Counted from the stretch's first letter, positions 29,743 to 40,228 are shown. The stretch: 64,000 nucleotides of DNA from Desulfoarculaceae bacterium (GCA_019429465.1 JAHYIV010000007.1:1-64000), one strand, 5' to 3'. Notes: generated from the sequence alone by a model not told the origin. Program-made: numbers and translations.

Positions 29743-30960
29743 ATGACCAAGACGACAATACTGGATGTACAGGTTGCTGATGGTGCTGATGACAAATACC
29801 GGCTGAAGATGGGCCCCCAGCATCCCGCCACCCATGGGGTCTTACGGGTCGATCTTGAGCTTGATGGCGAGACTATTGACAAATGCGATCCCCAGGTCGG
29901 TTATCTGCATCGTGGTTTTGAAAAACTGGCCGAACATCGAACCTATGCCCAGAATATAGTCCTTACCGACCGGCTCGACTATATCTCGGCCATGGCCAAT
30001 AATGTCGGCTATTGCGTAGCCGTCGAAAAATTGCTGGCCATCGAAGTACCTCCGCGGGCCCAATTCATCCGGGTCATGGTCTGCGAAATGGCACGGATCA
30101 GCAGTCACCTGCTGTGGCTGGCCACCCATGCCCTCGATATCGGGGCCATGACTGTGTTTCTCTATTGTTTCCGCGAGCGGGAAGTCCTGCTCGAGCTTTT
30201 TGCCGAGCTTTGCGGGTCCAGATTGACCAATACTTATACTCGCCTGGGCGGTGTCAGACAGGATGTCACCCATTCCATCATGCTGAAGCTGCAACGCTTC
30301 GTTGATGAGTTTCCTGGTCATATTGCCGAGTATGAAACCTTGATCGATACCAATCGCATCTGGCTCAAGCGGACCATTGGTATCGGCCAGATTTCAGCTG
30401 ACAAGGCAGTTGATCTCTGTCTGACCGGACCTTCGCTGCGCGGTTCCGGGGTCGCTTATGATATTCGACAACATATACCTTATGCCGCCTATAATCAGAT
30501 GGATTTTGAAGTTCCTGTCGGTGAGACCGGCGATACCTATGCCCGATATCGCTGTCGCATGGAAGAATTCAGGCAATCCAATACTATCCTCCGGCAATGT
30601 ATTGAAAGAATGCCACCCGGCCCAATCCTCGGCAAAGATGCACCGGATCTGATCATGCCGGCCAAACCCGGCCGTAAATTAGAATTTGATGCTGTGGCCG
30701 GTAATGCCTTGATCAAGTTAATCGACAATCGCGATCTCTATATGGCAGGAGATGTCTATGTCGCCACCGAAGTTCCCAAAGGCGAGCTCGGCTTCTATTT
30801 TATCAGTGACGGCATGGGCCGCCCCTATCGCATGCATATCCGTTCTCCTTCTTTTCTCCATATCGGCGCCCTGGCGACCATCGGCCAAGGGGTGATGATC
30901 GCTGATCTGATTGCCATTATCGGCACGCTCGATGTGGTCCTGGGAGAATGTGACAGATAA
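29743..30960 (+). CDS. nuoD: NADH-quinone oxidoreductase subunit D
   Basis: 405 residues from ATG 29743 (an ATG at 29722 is also in frame). The 49-kDa subunit that forms the quinone site with NuoB: GPQHPATHGVLR, VGYLHRGFEKLAEHR and the C-terminal PSFLHIGAL...LDVVLGECDR. As in all complex I, the NiFe-ligand Cys are absent. nuoE, nuoF and nuoG, often found after nuoD, are missing; nuoH follows after 99 bases. Confidence 0.95.
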   Translation: MTKTTILDVQVADGADDKYRLKMGPQHPATHGVLRVDLELDGETIDKCDPQVGYLHRGFEKLAEHRTYAQNIVLTDRLDYISAMANNVGYCVAVEKLLAIEVPPRAQFIRVMVCEMARISSHLLWLATHALDIGAMTVFLYCFREREVLLELFAELCGSRLTNTYTRLGGVRQDVTHSIMLKLQRFVDEFPGHIAEYETLIDTNRIWLKRTIGIGQISADKAVDLCLTGPSLRGSGVAYDIRQHIPYAAYNQMDFEVPVGETGDTYARYRCRMEEFRQSNTILRQCIERMPPGPILGKDAPDLIMPAKPGRKLEFDAVAGNALIKLIDNRDLYMAGDVYVATEVPKGELGFYFISDGMGRPYRMHIRSPSFLHIGALATIGQGVMIADLIAIIGTLDVVLGECDR

Positions 30961-31059
30961 GCTGTCTAAAAAACAACGTAACTTAATTTACTGACGGTCA
31001 TCTCTAATAATGGTGACCTTGACTTAGACTCATGGACATTGTCTGATGCTGGTGAAATT

Positions 31060-32028
31060 ATGCAGATTTTAATATTACTCCTCCAAATCGCCATGCTCCT
31101 GGCTATTGTACTGCTGCATGTAGCTTATCTTACTTATTTTGAACGAAAGATTATCGGTCATATGCAGGTCAGAATGGGACCGATGCGGGTTGGCTGGCAT
31201 GGCCTGCTGCAGCCTATCGCCGATGGCATAAAAAGCTTTTTTAAAGAAGATATTATCCCGCAGCAGGCCGATAAACCGCTCTTTCTGGCCGCCCCTATTA
31301 TCTGTCTGGTGACCATGCTCGCCGCCCTGGCGGTCCTGCCCTTTGCTGAAGGCTGGGTGCTGGCTGATATCAACATCGGTCTGCTCTTTATTTTCGCCAT
31401 GAGCTCGCTTGCCAGTTACGGAATTATTCTGGCTGGCTGGGCATCCAATTCCAAATATACCTTTCTGGGCGGCATGCGTTCCATGGCCCAGGTAATCAGC
31501 TATGAAATTCCAATGGGTTTGAGTCTGGTCGGGGTCATGATGTTGTCTGGCTCGCTGAACCTGAGTGAAATCGTGGCGGCTCAGGGCACTTCTATTTTTT
31601 CTATTTATCTGTTTCCACAGATAATCGGTTTTTTTGTGTTTTTTATTGCCATGCTGGCCGAGACCAACCGAGTCCCTTTTGATTTACCGGAAGCGGAGAC
31701 AGAGCTGGTCTCAGGCTATATCACGGAATACTCCGGCATGCGCTACGCCTTGTTTTTCATGGCTGAATATATCGGCATGATGGTAATAGCATCTATCGGC
31801 ACCATCTGTTTTTTGGGCGGCTGGAATGGCCCGTTCGCCATTCCGTTTTTTCCGCCCTTCTGGTTTATCCTCAAGGTTTACGGCTTCCTTTTTGTTTTTA
31901 TCTGGATCCGGGCCACCCTGCCGCGATACCGCTATGACCAACTCATGGCTCTTGGCTGGAAGCTGCTCATACCCCTAGCCTTGCTCAATATCTTCCTGAC
32001 CGGCTTATTGAAGGTTCTGGTTCGTTGA
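31060..32028 (+). CDS. nuoH: NADH-quinone oxidoreductase subunit H
   Basis: 322 residues from ATG 31060 (a TTG at 31039 is the only alternative). About eight transmembrane helices with the acidic loop motif ETNRVPFDLPEAETELVSGY, which lines the quinone entry channel. It couples quinone chemistry to the proton-pumping subunits. Confidence 0.95.
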   Translation: MQILILLLQIAMLLAIVLLHVAYLTYFERKIIGHMQVRMGPMRVGWHGLLQPIADGIKSFFKEDIIPQQADKPLFLAAPIICLVTMLAALAVLPFAEGWVLADINIGLLFIFAMSSLASYGIILAGWASNSKYTFLGGMRSMAQVISYEIPMGLSLVGVMMLSGSLNLSEIVAAQGTSIFSIYLFPQIIGFFVFFIAMLAETNRVPFDLPEAETELVSGYITEYSGMRYALFFMAEYIGMMVIASIGTICFLGGWNGPFAIPFFPPFWFILKVYGFLFVFIWIRATLPRYRYDQLMALGWKLLIPLALLNIFLTGLLKVLVR

Positions 32029-32044
32029 TTAATGGAAACTAATT

Positions 32045-32698
32045 ATGAAAGTTCAATATAAAGCCAAAAGAAATCTGCTGGAAACCATCCTGCAGGTTGA
32101 AATCCTGCAAGGATTGGCCCTGACTCTGCGCAAGCTTTTTTCGCGGCCCATAACCCGGCAGTATCCGGACGAAAAACCTCCCATGTATGCCGGCTTTCGC
32201 GGGCAGCATGCCCTGGTCCGTGATCCCGTGACCAATGATTCCAAATGCATCGGCTGCATGCGCTGTGCCACGGTCTGCCCTTCCCGCTGTATTCATATAA
32301 AAACCCATCCGGGAGACAGCGGCCAACGGCTGATCGATCAGTATGCCATTGATGTCCTGCGTTGTGTCTTCTGCGGTTATTGTGTCGAAGTCTGTCCGGT
32401 GGGCGCCATCACTATGACCGAGGTTTTTGAATATGCCTCCTATGACCGCGAGGCCATCTACTTTGATCAGGAGATACTGCTTGCCAACTGGGATCGCTTC
32501 CTGGAGCAGACAGGTTATGACGATACCTACGTCAATCCTTTCTGGCGGCCTCGAGGAGGCCTGGAATCCCGGCTGCCGGCCGCCATGCGAAGAGATGTCC
32601 CGGCTGACTGGACCATTGAAGGTCAATTTGTCGGCACCAAGATACGACAGCCGCCAGCCTGTAAACTTATTACCGATACGGAGGCAGCTCATGATTAG
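32045..32698 (+). CDS. nuoI: NADH-quinone oxidoreductase subunit I
   Basis: 217 residues with two 4Fe-4S motifs, CIGCMRCATVCPSRC and CVFCGYCVEVCP, for clusters N6a and N6b. In canonical complex I these take electrons from NuoG; here NuoG is absent from the operon, so the ferredoxin at 27720 is a plausible donor. It overlaps nuoJ by 8 bases. Confidence 0.95.
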   Translation: MKVQYKAKRNLLETILQVEILQGLALTLRKLFSRPITRQYPDEKPPMYAGFRGQHALVRDPVTNDSKCIGCMRCATVCPSRCIHIKTHPGDSGQRLIDQYAIDVLRCVFCGYCVEVCPVGAITMTEVFEYASYDREAIYFDQEILLANWDRFLEQTGYDDTYVNPFWRPRGGLESRLPAAMRRDVPADWTIEGQFVGTKIRQPPACKLITDTEAAHD

Positions 32699-33257
32699 CC
32701 AGCTCATCTTTCTCTACTGCGCGCTTGTCATCATCAGCACCGCTCTTCTGGCCGTCCGTTTTCATAATCCGGTCTATAGTGTCCTGTCGGTACTGGTCCT
32801 CTTCTTCCATATCGCCGGACTTTATCTTCTTTTGAATGCCGAATTTCTGGCCGCCATCCAGATTATTGTCTATGCAGGGGGCATCCTGATTCTTTATCTC
32901 TTTGTCCTTTTTCTGGTTAACTTACGGCAGGAAATCAAGAGTCAGCGTTTCGTGGCCCATCATCGCTTATCAACAGTGATCAGCATCATCCTGGGGTTGT
33001 CCCTGCTGGCCATTATTCCCTATTTTAAACTGGGGGCTAAAGGCAACTATCCGGTTGCCAGGATAGAACAACTCACCCATACCAAGGCCATCGGCATGGA
33101 GATATATTCAACCTTTATCCTGCCCTTTGAACTGGCCGGCCTGATTCTGCTTATTGCTGTGATCGGCGGCCTGGTCCTGGCCCGCAACGATAAAACTGAC
33201 CCGGCAGACGATGTATCAGACAGCGCCGCGCCCACTATATCAGAGGTGCAAGAATGA
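32691..33257 (+). CDS. nuoJ: NADH-quinone oxidoreductase subunit J
   Basis: 188 residues from ATG 32691, with GGAGG 6 bases upstream; the reading frame is open further upstream only as a shadow of nuoI. Five hydrophobic helices, including the [16 protein letters not shown] segment with the pi-bulge. It forms part of the membrane arm. ATGA overlap with nuoK. Confidence 0.94.
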   Translation: MISQLIFLYCALVIISTALLAVRFHNPVYSVLSVLVLFFHIAGLYLLLNAEFLAAIQIIVYAGGILILYLFVLFLVNLRQEIKSQRFVAHHRLSTVISIILGLSLLAIIPYFKLGAKGNYPVARIEQLTHTKAIGMEIYSTFILPFELAGLILLIAVIGGLVLARNDKTDPADDVSDSAAPTISEVQE

Positions 33258-33556
33258 TCCCCTTATCATGGTATATGGTCTTAGCGACCATCCTTTTCTC
33301 CATTGGCATTTATGGCGTTCTGGTCAGGCGCAATATCATCATCATGTTTTTATCCATTGAGTTAATGCTAAACGCCGTCAACCTCAATCTGGTCGCGATG
33401 AGTCACTATCTTGATAGCCTGCGCGGCCAGAGCTTTACTTTTTTTATCATTACCGTAGCGGCAGCCGAAGCGGCCATCGGTCTGGGGCTGGTTATCGTGC
33501 TCTTTCGCAACAAAAAAACAGTTTATGTTGATCATATTAACGAGCTAAAGGGATAG
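33254..33556 (+). CDS. nuoK: NADH-quinone oxidoreductase subunit K
   Basis: 100 residues, three helices, MrpC-like. The conserved membrane Glu residues are present ([12 protein letters not shown] and [10 protein letters not shown]). Proton-channel subunit of the membrane arm. Confidence 0.95.
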   Translation: MIPLSWYMVLATILFSIGIYGVLVRRNIIIMFLSIELMLNAVNLNLVAMSHYLDSLRGQSFTFFIITVAAAEAAIGLGLVIVLFRNKKTVYVDHINELKG

Positions 33557-33559
33557 TTT

Positions 33560-35482
33560 ATGCCAACTTACTTACTTCTTATTCCTTTTTTGCCGCTCTT
33601 CTCGTTTGTATTCACCTTTCTAGTGGGCAAACGACTGGGGGTCCGCAGCCATTGGTTACCGATTATTACGGTGCTGATCTCCTTCAGCTGCGCCATCTAT
33701 GCTTTTTTCCAGGTCAAGAACGGTTATCGGGTCAATACCGATCTGTATACCTGGATCTCTTCAGGCACAATGACCGTCTCGGTCGGCTTTCTGCTCGACG
33801 AGCTGACCTCGGTCATGCTCATTGTCGTGACCTCCGTCAGTGCCTTGGTGCATATTTATTCTGTAAGTTATATGAAGGGGGAAGCCGGCTATTACCGTTT
33901 CTTCTCATACCTGAGCCTGTTTACTTTCTCGATGCTGATGCTGGTGCTGGGCAACAATTTCCTGCAGCTTTTTTTCGGCTGGGAGGCAGTAGGGCTCTCG
34001 TCCTATCTGTTGATCGGTTTCTACTATAACAAGATGTCCGCGGCCGATGCCGGCAAGAAGGCTTTTATCGTCAACCGCTTTGGTGATTTCGGATTTATCC
34101 TCGGTCTTTTTCTTATTTATGCTTCCTTTGGCACCCTCCACTATGAGCCTGTGTTTGCCAATGTTGCCCAGATAGCTAATCAGACATTCACCATGCTGGG
34201 CGTTACTTTAAACCTGCCAACCGCCATTGCCCTGCTCCTTTTCTGTGGGGCCATTGGTAAATCAGCCCAGCTGCCCCTGCATGTCTGGCTGCCTGATGCC
34301 ATGGAAGGGCCGACCCCTGTCAGTGCCTTGATCCATGCCGCCACCATGGTCACCGCCGGCGTCTTCCTGGTGGCCCGCTGCAATCCTATTTTTACGCTGT
34401 CGATGACCGCGTTGAATGTGATCACGATCGTTGGCAGTATTACCTGTCTTTTTGCCGCCACCATCGCCCTGACTCAGACAGATATCAAACGAGTGGTGGC
34501 TTATTCTACTATTTCTCAGCTGGCCTATATGTTCATTGCCTGTGGGGTAGGGGCATACAGCGCCGGTGTTTTTCATCTCTTTACACATGCCTATTTCAAG
34601 GCCCTGCTCTTTCTTGGCTGTGGTTCCATTATCCTGGCCATGCATCATGAACAGGATGTCAAATATATGGGTGGGTTAAAACAATATATGCCCATCACCT
34701 ACTGGACCTTTCTGCTGGCCTCTCTCTCCATTTCCGGGGTGCCCGGCTTTGCCGGATTCTTCTCCAAAGATGAAATACTGGCCATGGCCTTTGTATCTCC
34801 AGTAGGGGCCGGTAAATTTGCCTGGTTCATCGGGACAATTGTAGCCGGCATGACCGCCTTCTATTCTTTCCGTCTCTTCTTTCTTATCTTCCATGGCAAG
34901 TTCCGGGGAACTGCCGCACAGCAGCATCATCTGAAAGAGTCACCAAGGGCGATAACGATACCGCTGATACTGCTGGCAATCGGAGCGGTCGGGGCCGGGG
35001 CCTTTGGTATCCCGGCCGTATTGGGCGGCAATGCCCACTGGAGCCATTTTCTGGAACCGGTACTCGGTCATCCCCAAGTCCATCCCTCCCATGTTACGGA
35101 AATTATCCTGATGATTATCTCGGTCGGTGCGGGCGCTCTGGGCATTTTTCTGGCGTGGCAGATGTATATTATCAATCCTGGCCTGCCGTCAAAAATACAG
35201 GAGCGATTCCTACTACTCTACAGGCTTTCTCTGCACAAATATTATATCGATGAAATCTATGGCCTGTTCATAGTCAAGCCAATGAACAGCTTCAGCCGTC
35301 ATTTCATCTTAAATTTTTTCGATATCGGCCTGATCGACACCATGGTCAATGGCATCCCCAAACTGATCGGCCAACTCAGCGGCACCATAAGAAAAATGCA
35401 GAACGGACTGGTATCGCACTACCTCGCTTATATGGGTGGTGGCATTGTGTTCATTATTTTCCTGATATATACGAGGTCCTAA
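33560..35482 (+). CDS. nuoL: NADH-quinone oxidoreductase subunit L
   Basis: 640 residues, antiporter-type proton-pumping subunit with the long C-terminal lateral helix. Characteristic FFGWEAVGLSSYLLIGF (essential Glu) and GKSAQLPLHVWLPDAM (essential Lys) are visible. Four bases separate it from nuoK. Confidence 0.96.
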   Translation: MPTYLLLIPFLPLFSFVFTFLVGKRLGVRSHWLPIITVLISFSCAIYAFFQVKNGYRVNTDLYTWISSGTMTVSVGFLLDELTSVMLIVVTSVSALVHIYSVSYMKGEAGYYRFFSYLSLFTFSMLMLVLGNNFLQLFFGWEAVGLSSYLLIGFYYNKMSAADAGKKAFIVNRFGDFGFILGLFLIYASFGTLHYEPVFANVAQIANQTFTMLGVTLNLPTAIALLLFCGAIGKSAQLPLHVWLPDAMEGPTPVSALIHAATMVTAGVFLVARCNPIFTLSMTALNVITIVGSITCLFAATIALTQTDIKRVVAYSTISQLAYMFIACGVGAYSAGVFHLFTHAYFKALLFLGCGSIILAMHHEQDVKYMGGLKQYMPITYWTFLLASLSISGVPGFAGFFSKDEILAMAFVSPVGAGKFAWFIGTIVAGMTAFYSFRLFFLIFHGKFRGTAAQQHHLKESPRAITIPLILLAIGAVGAGAFGIPAVLGGNAHWSHFLEPVLGHPQVHPSHVTEIILMIISVGAGALGIFLAWQMYIINPGLPSKIQERFLLLYRLSLHKYYIDEIYGLFIVKPMNSFSRHFILNFFDIGLIDTMVNGIPKLIGQLSGTIRKMQNGLVSHYLAYMGGGIVFIIFLIYTRS

Positions 35483-35485
35483 AAT

Positions 35486-37015
35486 ATGTCATTGCCCATT
35501 CTCAGTCTCTTGATCTTCTTTCCTGTTCTGGGTGCAGTTATCCTGTTAGGAACCGGCAAAGAAAATGGAAAAAAAATCAAGATAATGGCCCTTGTTATCA
35601 GTCTGTTGGAGTTTGTCCTGACGCTGCCCCTGTGGTTTGCCTTCGATAAAACCACCCACCATATGCAATTTGTGGAAAGGCATAGCTGGATCAGCCTGTT
35701 TAACATTGAGTATTATTTAGGCCTCGACGGTATATCCATTCTCTTTATCCTGTTGTCGACCCTGATTACCATTCTCTGTGTCCTGGTCTCCTGGCATTCC
35801 ATCCAGACTAAGATTAAAGAATTTTTTGTCTGCCTGCTGCTACTGGAGGGAGCAATGATCGGCGTCTTCTGCGCCCTTGATTTTTTCCTCTTTTATATCT
35901 TCTGGGAGGCCATGCTCATCCCCATGTTTCTGCTGATCGGCGTCTGGGGTGGACCCAACCGCATCTATGCCGCCACCAAGTTTTTTCTCTACACCCTGGT
36001 CGGCAGTCTCTTGATGCTGGTCGGTATCATCACCCTGTACATGCAGGGCGGTGATACCTTTGATATTCTGGCTCTGGCCGAACAGAGTTATCCGCTCAAG
36101 CTCCAGTTGATGCTGTTCTGGGCCTTTTTTGCCGCTTTTGCCGTCAAAGTGCCGATGTGGCCGGTCCATACCTGGCTGCCTGATGCTCATACTGAAGCGC
36201 CCGCTGCCGGCTCGGTGGTGCTGGCTGCCATCCTCATTAAAATGGGGGCCTATGGTTTCCTGCGGTTTTCCATGCCTATCCTGCCCGAGGCTACCGCCGC
36301 CATGATGATACCGATGATTATCCTGTCGCTGATCGCCATTGTCTACGGCGGGCTTATCTGCCTGGCCCAGACTGATCTCAAGAGGCTTATTGCCTACAGC
36401 TCGGTCAGCCATATGGGTTTTGTCACCCTGGGATTATTTTCCCTTAATACCCAATCAGTGGAAGGCGGCATCCTGCAGATGATCAACCATGGGGTGATCA
36501 CCGGTGCCCTCTTTCTGGCCATCGGGATGGTCTACGAACGGACCCACACCCGACTTATCAGTGATTATGGCGGCCTGGCCACCAGAATGCCGGTCTTTGC
36601 CTCCTTCTTCCTGCTGTTTACCCTGGCTTCCATCGGACTGCCGGGGACCAATGGCTTTATTGGCGAATTTCTCATTCTGCTGGGCAGCTTTATGACCAGA
36701 CCGTGGGCGGCCCTGATTGCCGCCAGTGGCCTGATCATCGGCGCCTGGTATATGTTATGGCTCTATCAGCGCATCTTCTTCAACCCCGTTAATCCCAGAT
36801 GGGACAGTATCAAAAGGCTGGACCGACGAGAGATAACCATCTTCCTGCCCATGGTCATCCTCATTTTCTGGATTGGCCTGTTTCCCAACCATATGTTGAG
36901 TTACATGCATGTTTCTGTGGCCCATCTGCTCGAACAGGTGACCGGGAATCCGGCCGGCATAGCCAATGGTGTGCAGTTTGGGCTCGACGCTGCCGCCTTG
37001 CCGCTCAGTCATTAG
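35486..37015 (+). CDS. nuoM: NADH-quinone oxidoreductase subunit M
   Basis: 509 residues, second antiporter-type pump subunit. FYIFWEAMLIPMFLLIG (essential Glu) and FAVKVPMWPVHTWLPDAHTEAP (essential Lys and the HTWLPDAH motif) are intact, as is DLKRLIAYSSVSHMG. Confidence 0.96.
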   Translation: MSLPILSLLIFFPVLGAVILLGTGKENGKKIKIMALVISLLEFVLTLPLWFAFDKTTHHMQFVERHSWISLFNIEYYLGLDGISILFILLSTLITILCVLVSWHSIQTKIKEFFVCLLLLEGAMIGVFCALDFFLFYIFWEAMLIPMFLLIGVWGGPNRIYAATKFFLYTLVGSLLMLVGIITLYMQGGDTFDILALAEQSYPLKLQLMLFWAFFAAFAVKVPMWPVHTWLPDAHTEAPAAGSVVLAAILIKMGAYGFLRFSMPILPEATAAMMIPMIILSLIAIVYGGLICLAQTDLKRLIAYSSVSHMGFVTLGLFSLNTQSVEGGILQMINHGVITGALFLAIGMVYERTHTRLISDYGGLATRMPVFASFFLLFTLASIGLPGTNGFIGEFLILLGSFMTRPWAALIAASGLIIGAWYMLWLYQRIFFNPVNPRWDSIKRLDRREITIFLPMVILIFWIGLFPNHMLSYMHVSVAHLLEQVTGNPAGIANGVQFGLDAAALPLSH

Positions 37016-37079
37016 GACAAGGAAGTTTGGCCGCCAGATATTATCCAGGATATTTTAAAGTAACATAGAAGGATTCTCC

Positions 37080-38519
37080 ATGAATATACCGTTTACCTTG
37101 CCTGCACTTGGTCCGATCATGCCGGAGATGCTGCTGGTCTGTATGGCCATCATTCTCGTGGCGGTCGATCTTCTCTTTCCGCGCAAAAAAGAGCTGCTCT
37201 CCCAGCTTGTCGTGCTGACTACGATTGGCTTGATCGTCATGCTCTTCAAGCAGACACCGGCCGTTACTTTCGGCACCATGTTTATAGTTGACCCCTATGC
37301 CATCTTCTTTAAGATCATCTGTCTGTTCGGCCTGCTCATGACCACGCTCTTATCCGGGCAATATCTAAAGATCGAAAAAATCAATCAGGGTGAATATTAT
37401 AGTCTGATGCTTTTCTCGGTGGTCGGCATGATGACCATGATCTCAGCCGGCGATCTCATCGTTGTTTATCTGGGTCTGGAACTCATGGCCCTGTCAATCT
37501 ACTGCCTGGTCGGCCTGTTAAAAAACGACTGGCGCGCCAACGAGGCCTCCTTAAAATATTTTCTTATGGGTGCTTTTTCTTCGGCTCTTTTATTGTTTGG
37601 CATCTCCCTGCTCTACGGCATGACCGGCACCACCGACCTGGCCGGTATTGCCCAATACTGCCTTGAGGCCGACATTCTGACCAATCCGGCCCTGCTGACC
37701 GGGTTTGCCCTGGTGCTCAGTGGTTTTTGTTTTAAAGTGGGAGCAGCCCCATTTCATTTCTGGACTCCGGATATTTATCATGGAGCGCCAACCACTATTA
37801 CCTCTTTTATGTCTGTTGCCCCCAAAGCAGCCGGTTTTGCCGTCTTAGGCCGTTTTCTCATCATGGCTTTTCCCGAATCCCAGGACCAATGGGGCCCGAT
37901 TATTGCGATAATCGCCCTGCTGTCCATGGCGGTCGGCAACATCATTGCCATCTCCCAACAAAATGTTAAACGAATGCTGGCCTATTCATCCATCGCGCAC
38001 GCCGGTTACGCCCTGCTTGGCCTGCTGACCGGGACCAGCGACGGCTACTCCGCCACCATGAGCTATCTCTACATTTATGCATTTATGAATATGGGGGCCT
38101 TTGCTGTTGTCATTCTGCTCTGTACCAAAGGCCACCGTCGTGAGTCACTTACTGACTATAAAGGTCTGGCTAAATCTAATCCGGGGGCCGCTCTGCTGAT
38201 GCTGATCTTTCTCTTTTCCCTGACCGGCATTCCGCCGACCGCCGGTTTTATCGGCAAGTTTTACCTGTTAAAGGCCGCTCTTGCGGCCGGTTATACCTGG
38301 ACCGTTATTTTAGCAGTTATATTCAGCGCTATCTCCGCTTATTTTTACCTACGCTTGATTCGCTATATGTATATGGAGGAAGCGCCGCAACAATTTGTCA
38401 CTCACTACTCTCCCGGCATTATCGCAGCATTGGCTATCTCGGCCATCGGGGTGATCGGTATCGGCATCTTTCCGGGTACGCTACTGAACTGGGCTGCTCG
38501 ATCACTGATCGTTTTTTAG
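37080..38519 (+). CDS. nuoN: NADH-quinone oxidoreductase subunit N
   Basis: 479 residues, third antiporter-type subunit; LGLELMALSIYCLVG, FKVGAAPFHFWTPDIYHGAP and NVKRMLAYSSIAHAGYALLG are present. It is the last gene of the nuo cluster, 64 bases after nuoM. A sensory protein follows on the same strand after 50 bases. Confidence 0.96.
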   Translation: MNIPFTLPALGPIMPEMLLVCMAIILVAVDLLFPRKKELLSQLVVLTTIGLIVMLFKQTPAVTFGTMFIVDPYAIFFKIICLFGLLMTTLLSGQYLKIEKINQGEYYSLMLFSVVGMMTMISAGDLIVVYLGLELMALSIYCLVGLLKNDWRANEASLKYFLMGAFSSALLLFGISLLYGMTGTTDLAGIAQYCLEADILTNPALLTGFALVLSGFCFKVGAAPFHFWTPDIYHGAPTTITSFMSVAPKAAGFAVLGRFLIMAFPESQDQWGPIIAIIALLSMAVGNIIAISQQNVKRMLAYSSIAHAGYALLGLLTGTSDGYSATMSYLYIYAFMNMGAFAVVILLCTKGHRRESLTDYKGLAKSNPGAALLMLIFLFSLTGIPPTAGFIGKFYLLKAALAAGYTWTVILAVIFSAISAYFYLRLIRYMYMEEAPQQFVTHYSPGIIAALAISAIGVIGIGIFPGTLLNWAARSLIVF

Positions 38520-38569
38520 CTGCCGCTGCCTAATACCGGGTTTACCGGAACAGAGGTGCACCACTTATC

Positions 38570-40228
38570 GTGCAACCAGTCAATGAACTGAAATATCTGC
38601 AGGTCCTGCAGAAAGTGACCAAGCTGATCAGCAGGGTACTTGATCATCAGCAGGTGATGGATACCATCGTCCGGGAGCTGCCCGGTCTGCTCGATATTGA
38701 CGCCGCCACCATCCGCCTGCTGGACACCTCGACCAACACCTTTGTCATGGGCGCGGCCCATGGTCTGTCTCTGGAATACCTCTCCCGCACTCAGATTGAT
38801 AGCGATGAGACCATGGCCGTGATTAATTCCGGATATCCAGTGGCCAAAACCGATGTTGACCAGGACAGCCATTTCAGTGACCAGGAGCTGGTCAGCCAGG
38901 AGGGCATCAAAAGCGTGCTCACCCTGCCCATCCTCTTTCAGGATTCGGTGATCGGCATTCTGCGCCTGCTGACGAAACATAACCGGACATTCACCCCAGA
39001 GGAGATCTCCTTTTCCATGGCCCTGGCCGAACAGGTGGGCATTGCCATCTCCAACGGCCGGATGTTCAGTGAGATGGAAAACCAGATTGACTTCATGCAG
39101 GAGGTCCAGAAGATCTCCACCCTGGTTAATTCCACCTTGGATCTGGATTCCGTATTAAATACCATTGTCCAAAGGCTGCCCAGCAGCATGGGCTGTCAAG
39201 CCTGCACCATCCGGCTGCTGCGGCCCGAGACCAAACAGCTCGAGCTGGCGGCCTCTTACGGCATTTCAGCCGAATATCTGCAGCGGGGCGAGATCGGCCA
39301 GAAGCAGAATATCGCCCTGGCCCTCACCGGCGCCCCAGTGTCCATTTATGATGTCAGCCGCGATGAACGGGTCCAATATAAAGATAAGATGGCCAGGGAG
39401 GGCATCAAATCTCTGCTGGCAGTGCCGCTCAAGGTCAAAGGTGAGGTGATCGGCGTTATCCGCATCCTCTCGGCTACCCACCATTGCTTTACCAGCAGCG
39501 AGGTCAACTTTGCCGCTACCGTGGCTGAGATCGGCGGGACAGCCATCCAGAACGCCCGTAATTACCAGAAGATCACCCTGCTGATAAAACAGGTGGAAGA
39601 AAGCGAACGTTTTGTCGCCAATACCCTCAACTGCATCCGCCCGCAACTCCTGGTGGTGGACAGGAATCTCCACCTGGTTCTGGCCAACAGGGTCTTTCTT
39701 GAGGCCATGGGCAAGGAGGAGCAGGATCTTCTGGGCGCGGACTACCACTCCCTGTGGCAGGGCCAGGCCTGTCCTGCCGACATCTGTCCGGTGGAGCAGG
39801 TGCTGACAACGGGTCAGGTTGCCAGCCACGAGCATCAACTGGTCAAGGATGACGGGCCACACTGGCTTGAGCGAACGGCCTCCCCCATGCTGGACGACAA
39901 GGGCGAGGTTGAATATGTAATCGAGGTGATCCGCGACATCACCGCCAAGCGGCAGCTGGAGCAGGAACATCTGGAGCGGGTCAAGCTGCAGGGCGTGGTG
40001 GAACTGGCCGGCACGGTCGCCCATGAGATCAATTCCCCCCTCTTTGCCGCCCTCGGCACGGCGCAGTTACTGGAGGAGGAACTGGAGTCCGCGGAACTGA
40101 TAAAAGATGTGCAGACCATTATCAGAAATCTGAAGACCATTGGCGAGCTGACCCGCAAGATGACGACCATGACCGGCTTTGAAAGCCGCGACTACGTTGG
40201 TGAAGCGAAAATCGTAGAGCTGCGGTAA
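38570..40228 (+). CDS. GAF-GAF-PAS protein ending in HisKA domain, no ATPase
   Basis: 552 residues from a GTG start. Two GAF domains (about 15-165 and 185-340), a PAS domain with the Cys pair CPADICP (about 350-460), and a histidine phosphotransfer/dimerisation segment with His in GTVAHEINSPLF (about residue 488). It stops about 65 residues later with no ATP-binding domain, and none is found in any frame of the following 300 bases. It could be a phosphorelay partner or a regulator dependent on another kinase. It follows nuoN closely and may report on electron-transport state. Confidence 0.8.
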   Translation: MQPVNELKYLQVLQKVTKLISRVLDHQQVMDTIVRELPGLLDIDAATIRLLDTSTNTFVMGAAHGLSLEYLSRTQIDSDETMAVINSGYPVAKTDVDQDSHFSDQELVSQEGIKSVLTLPILFQDSVIGILRLLTKHNRTFTPEEISFSMALAEQVGIAISNGRMFSEMENQIDFMQEVQKISTLVNSTLDLDSVLNTIVQRLPSSMGCQACTIRLLRPETKQLELAASYGISAEYLQRGEIGQKQNIALALTGAPVSIYDVSRDERVQYKDKMAREGIKSLLAVPLKVKGEVIGVIRILSATHHCFTSSEVNFAATVAEIGGTAIQNARNYQKITLLIKQVEESERFVANTLNCIRPQLLVVDRNLHLVLANRVFLEAMGKEEQDLLGADYHSLWQGQACPADICPVEQVLTTGQVASHEHQLVKDDGPHWLERTASPMLDDKGEVEYVIEVIRDITAKRQLEQEHLERVKLQGVVELAGTVAHEINSPLFAALGTAQLLEEELESAELIKDVQTIIRNLKTIGELTRKMTTMTGFESRDYVGEAKIVELR

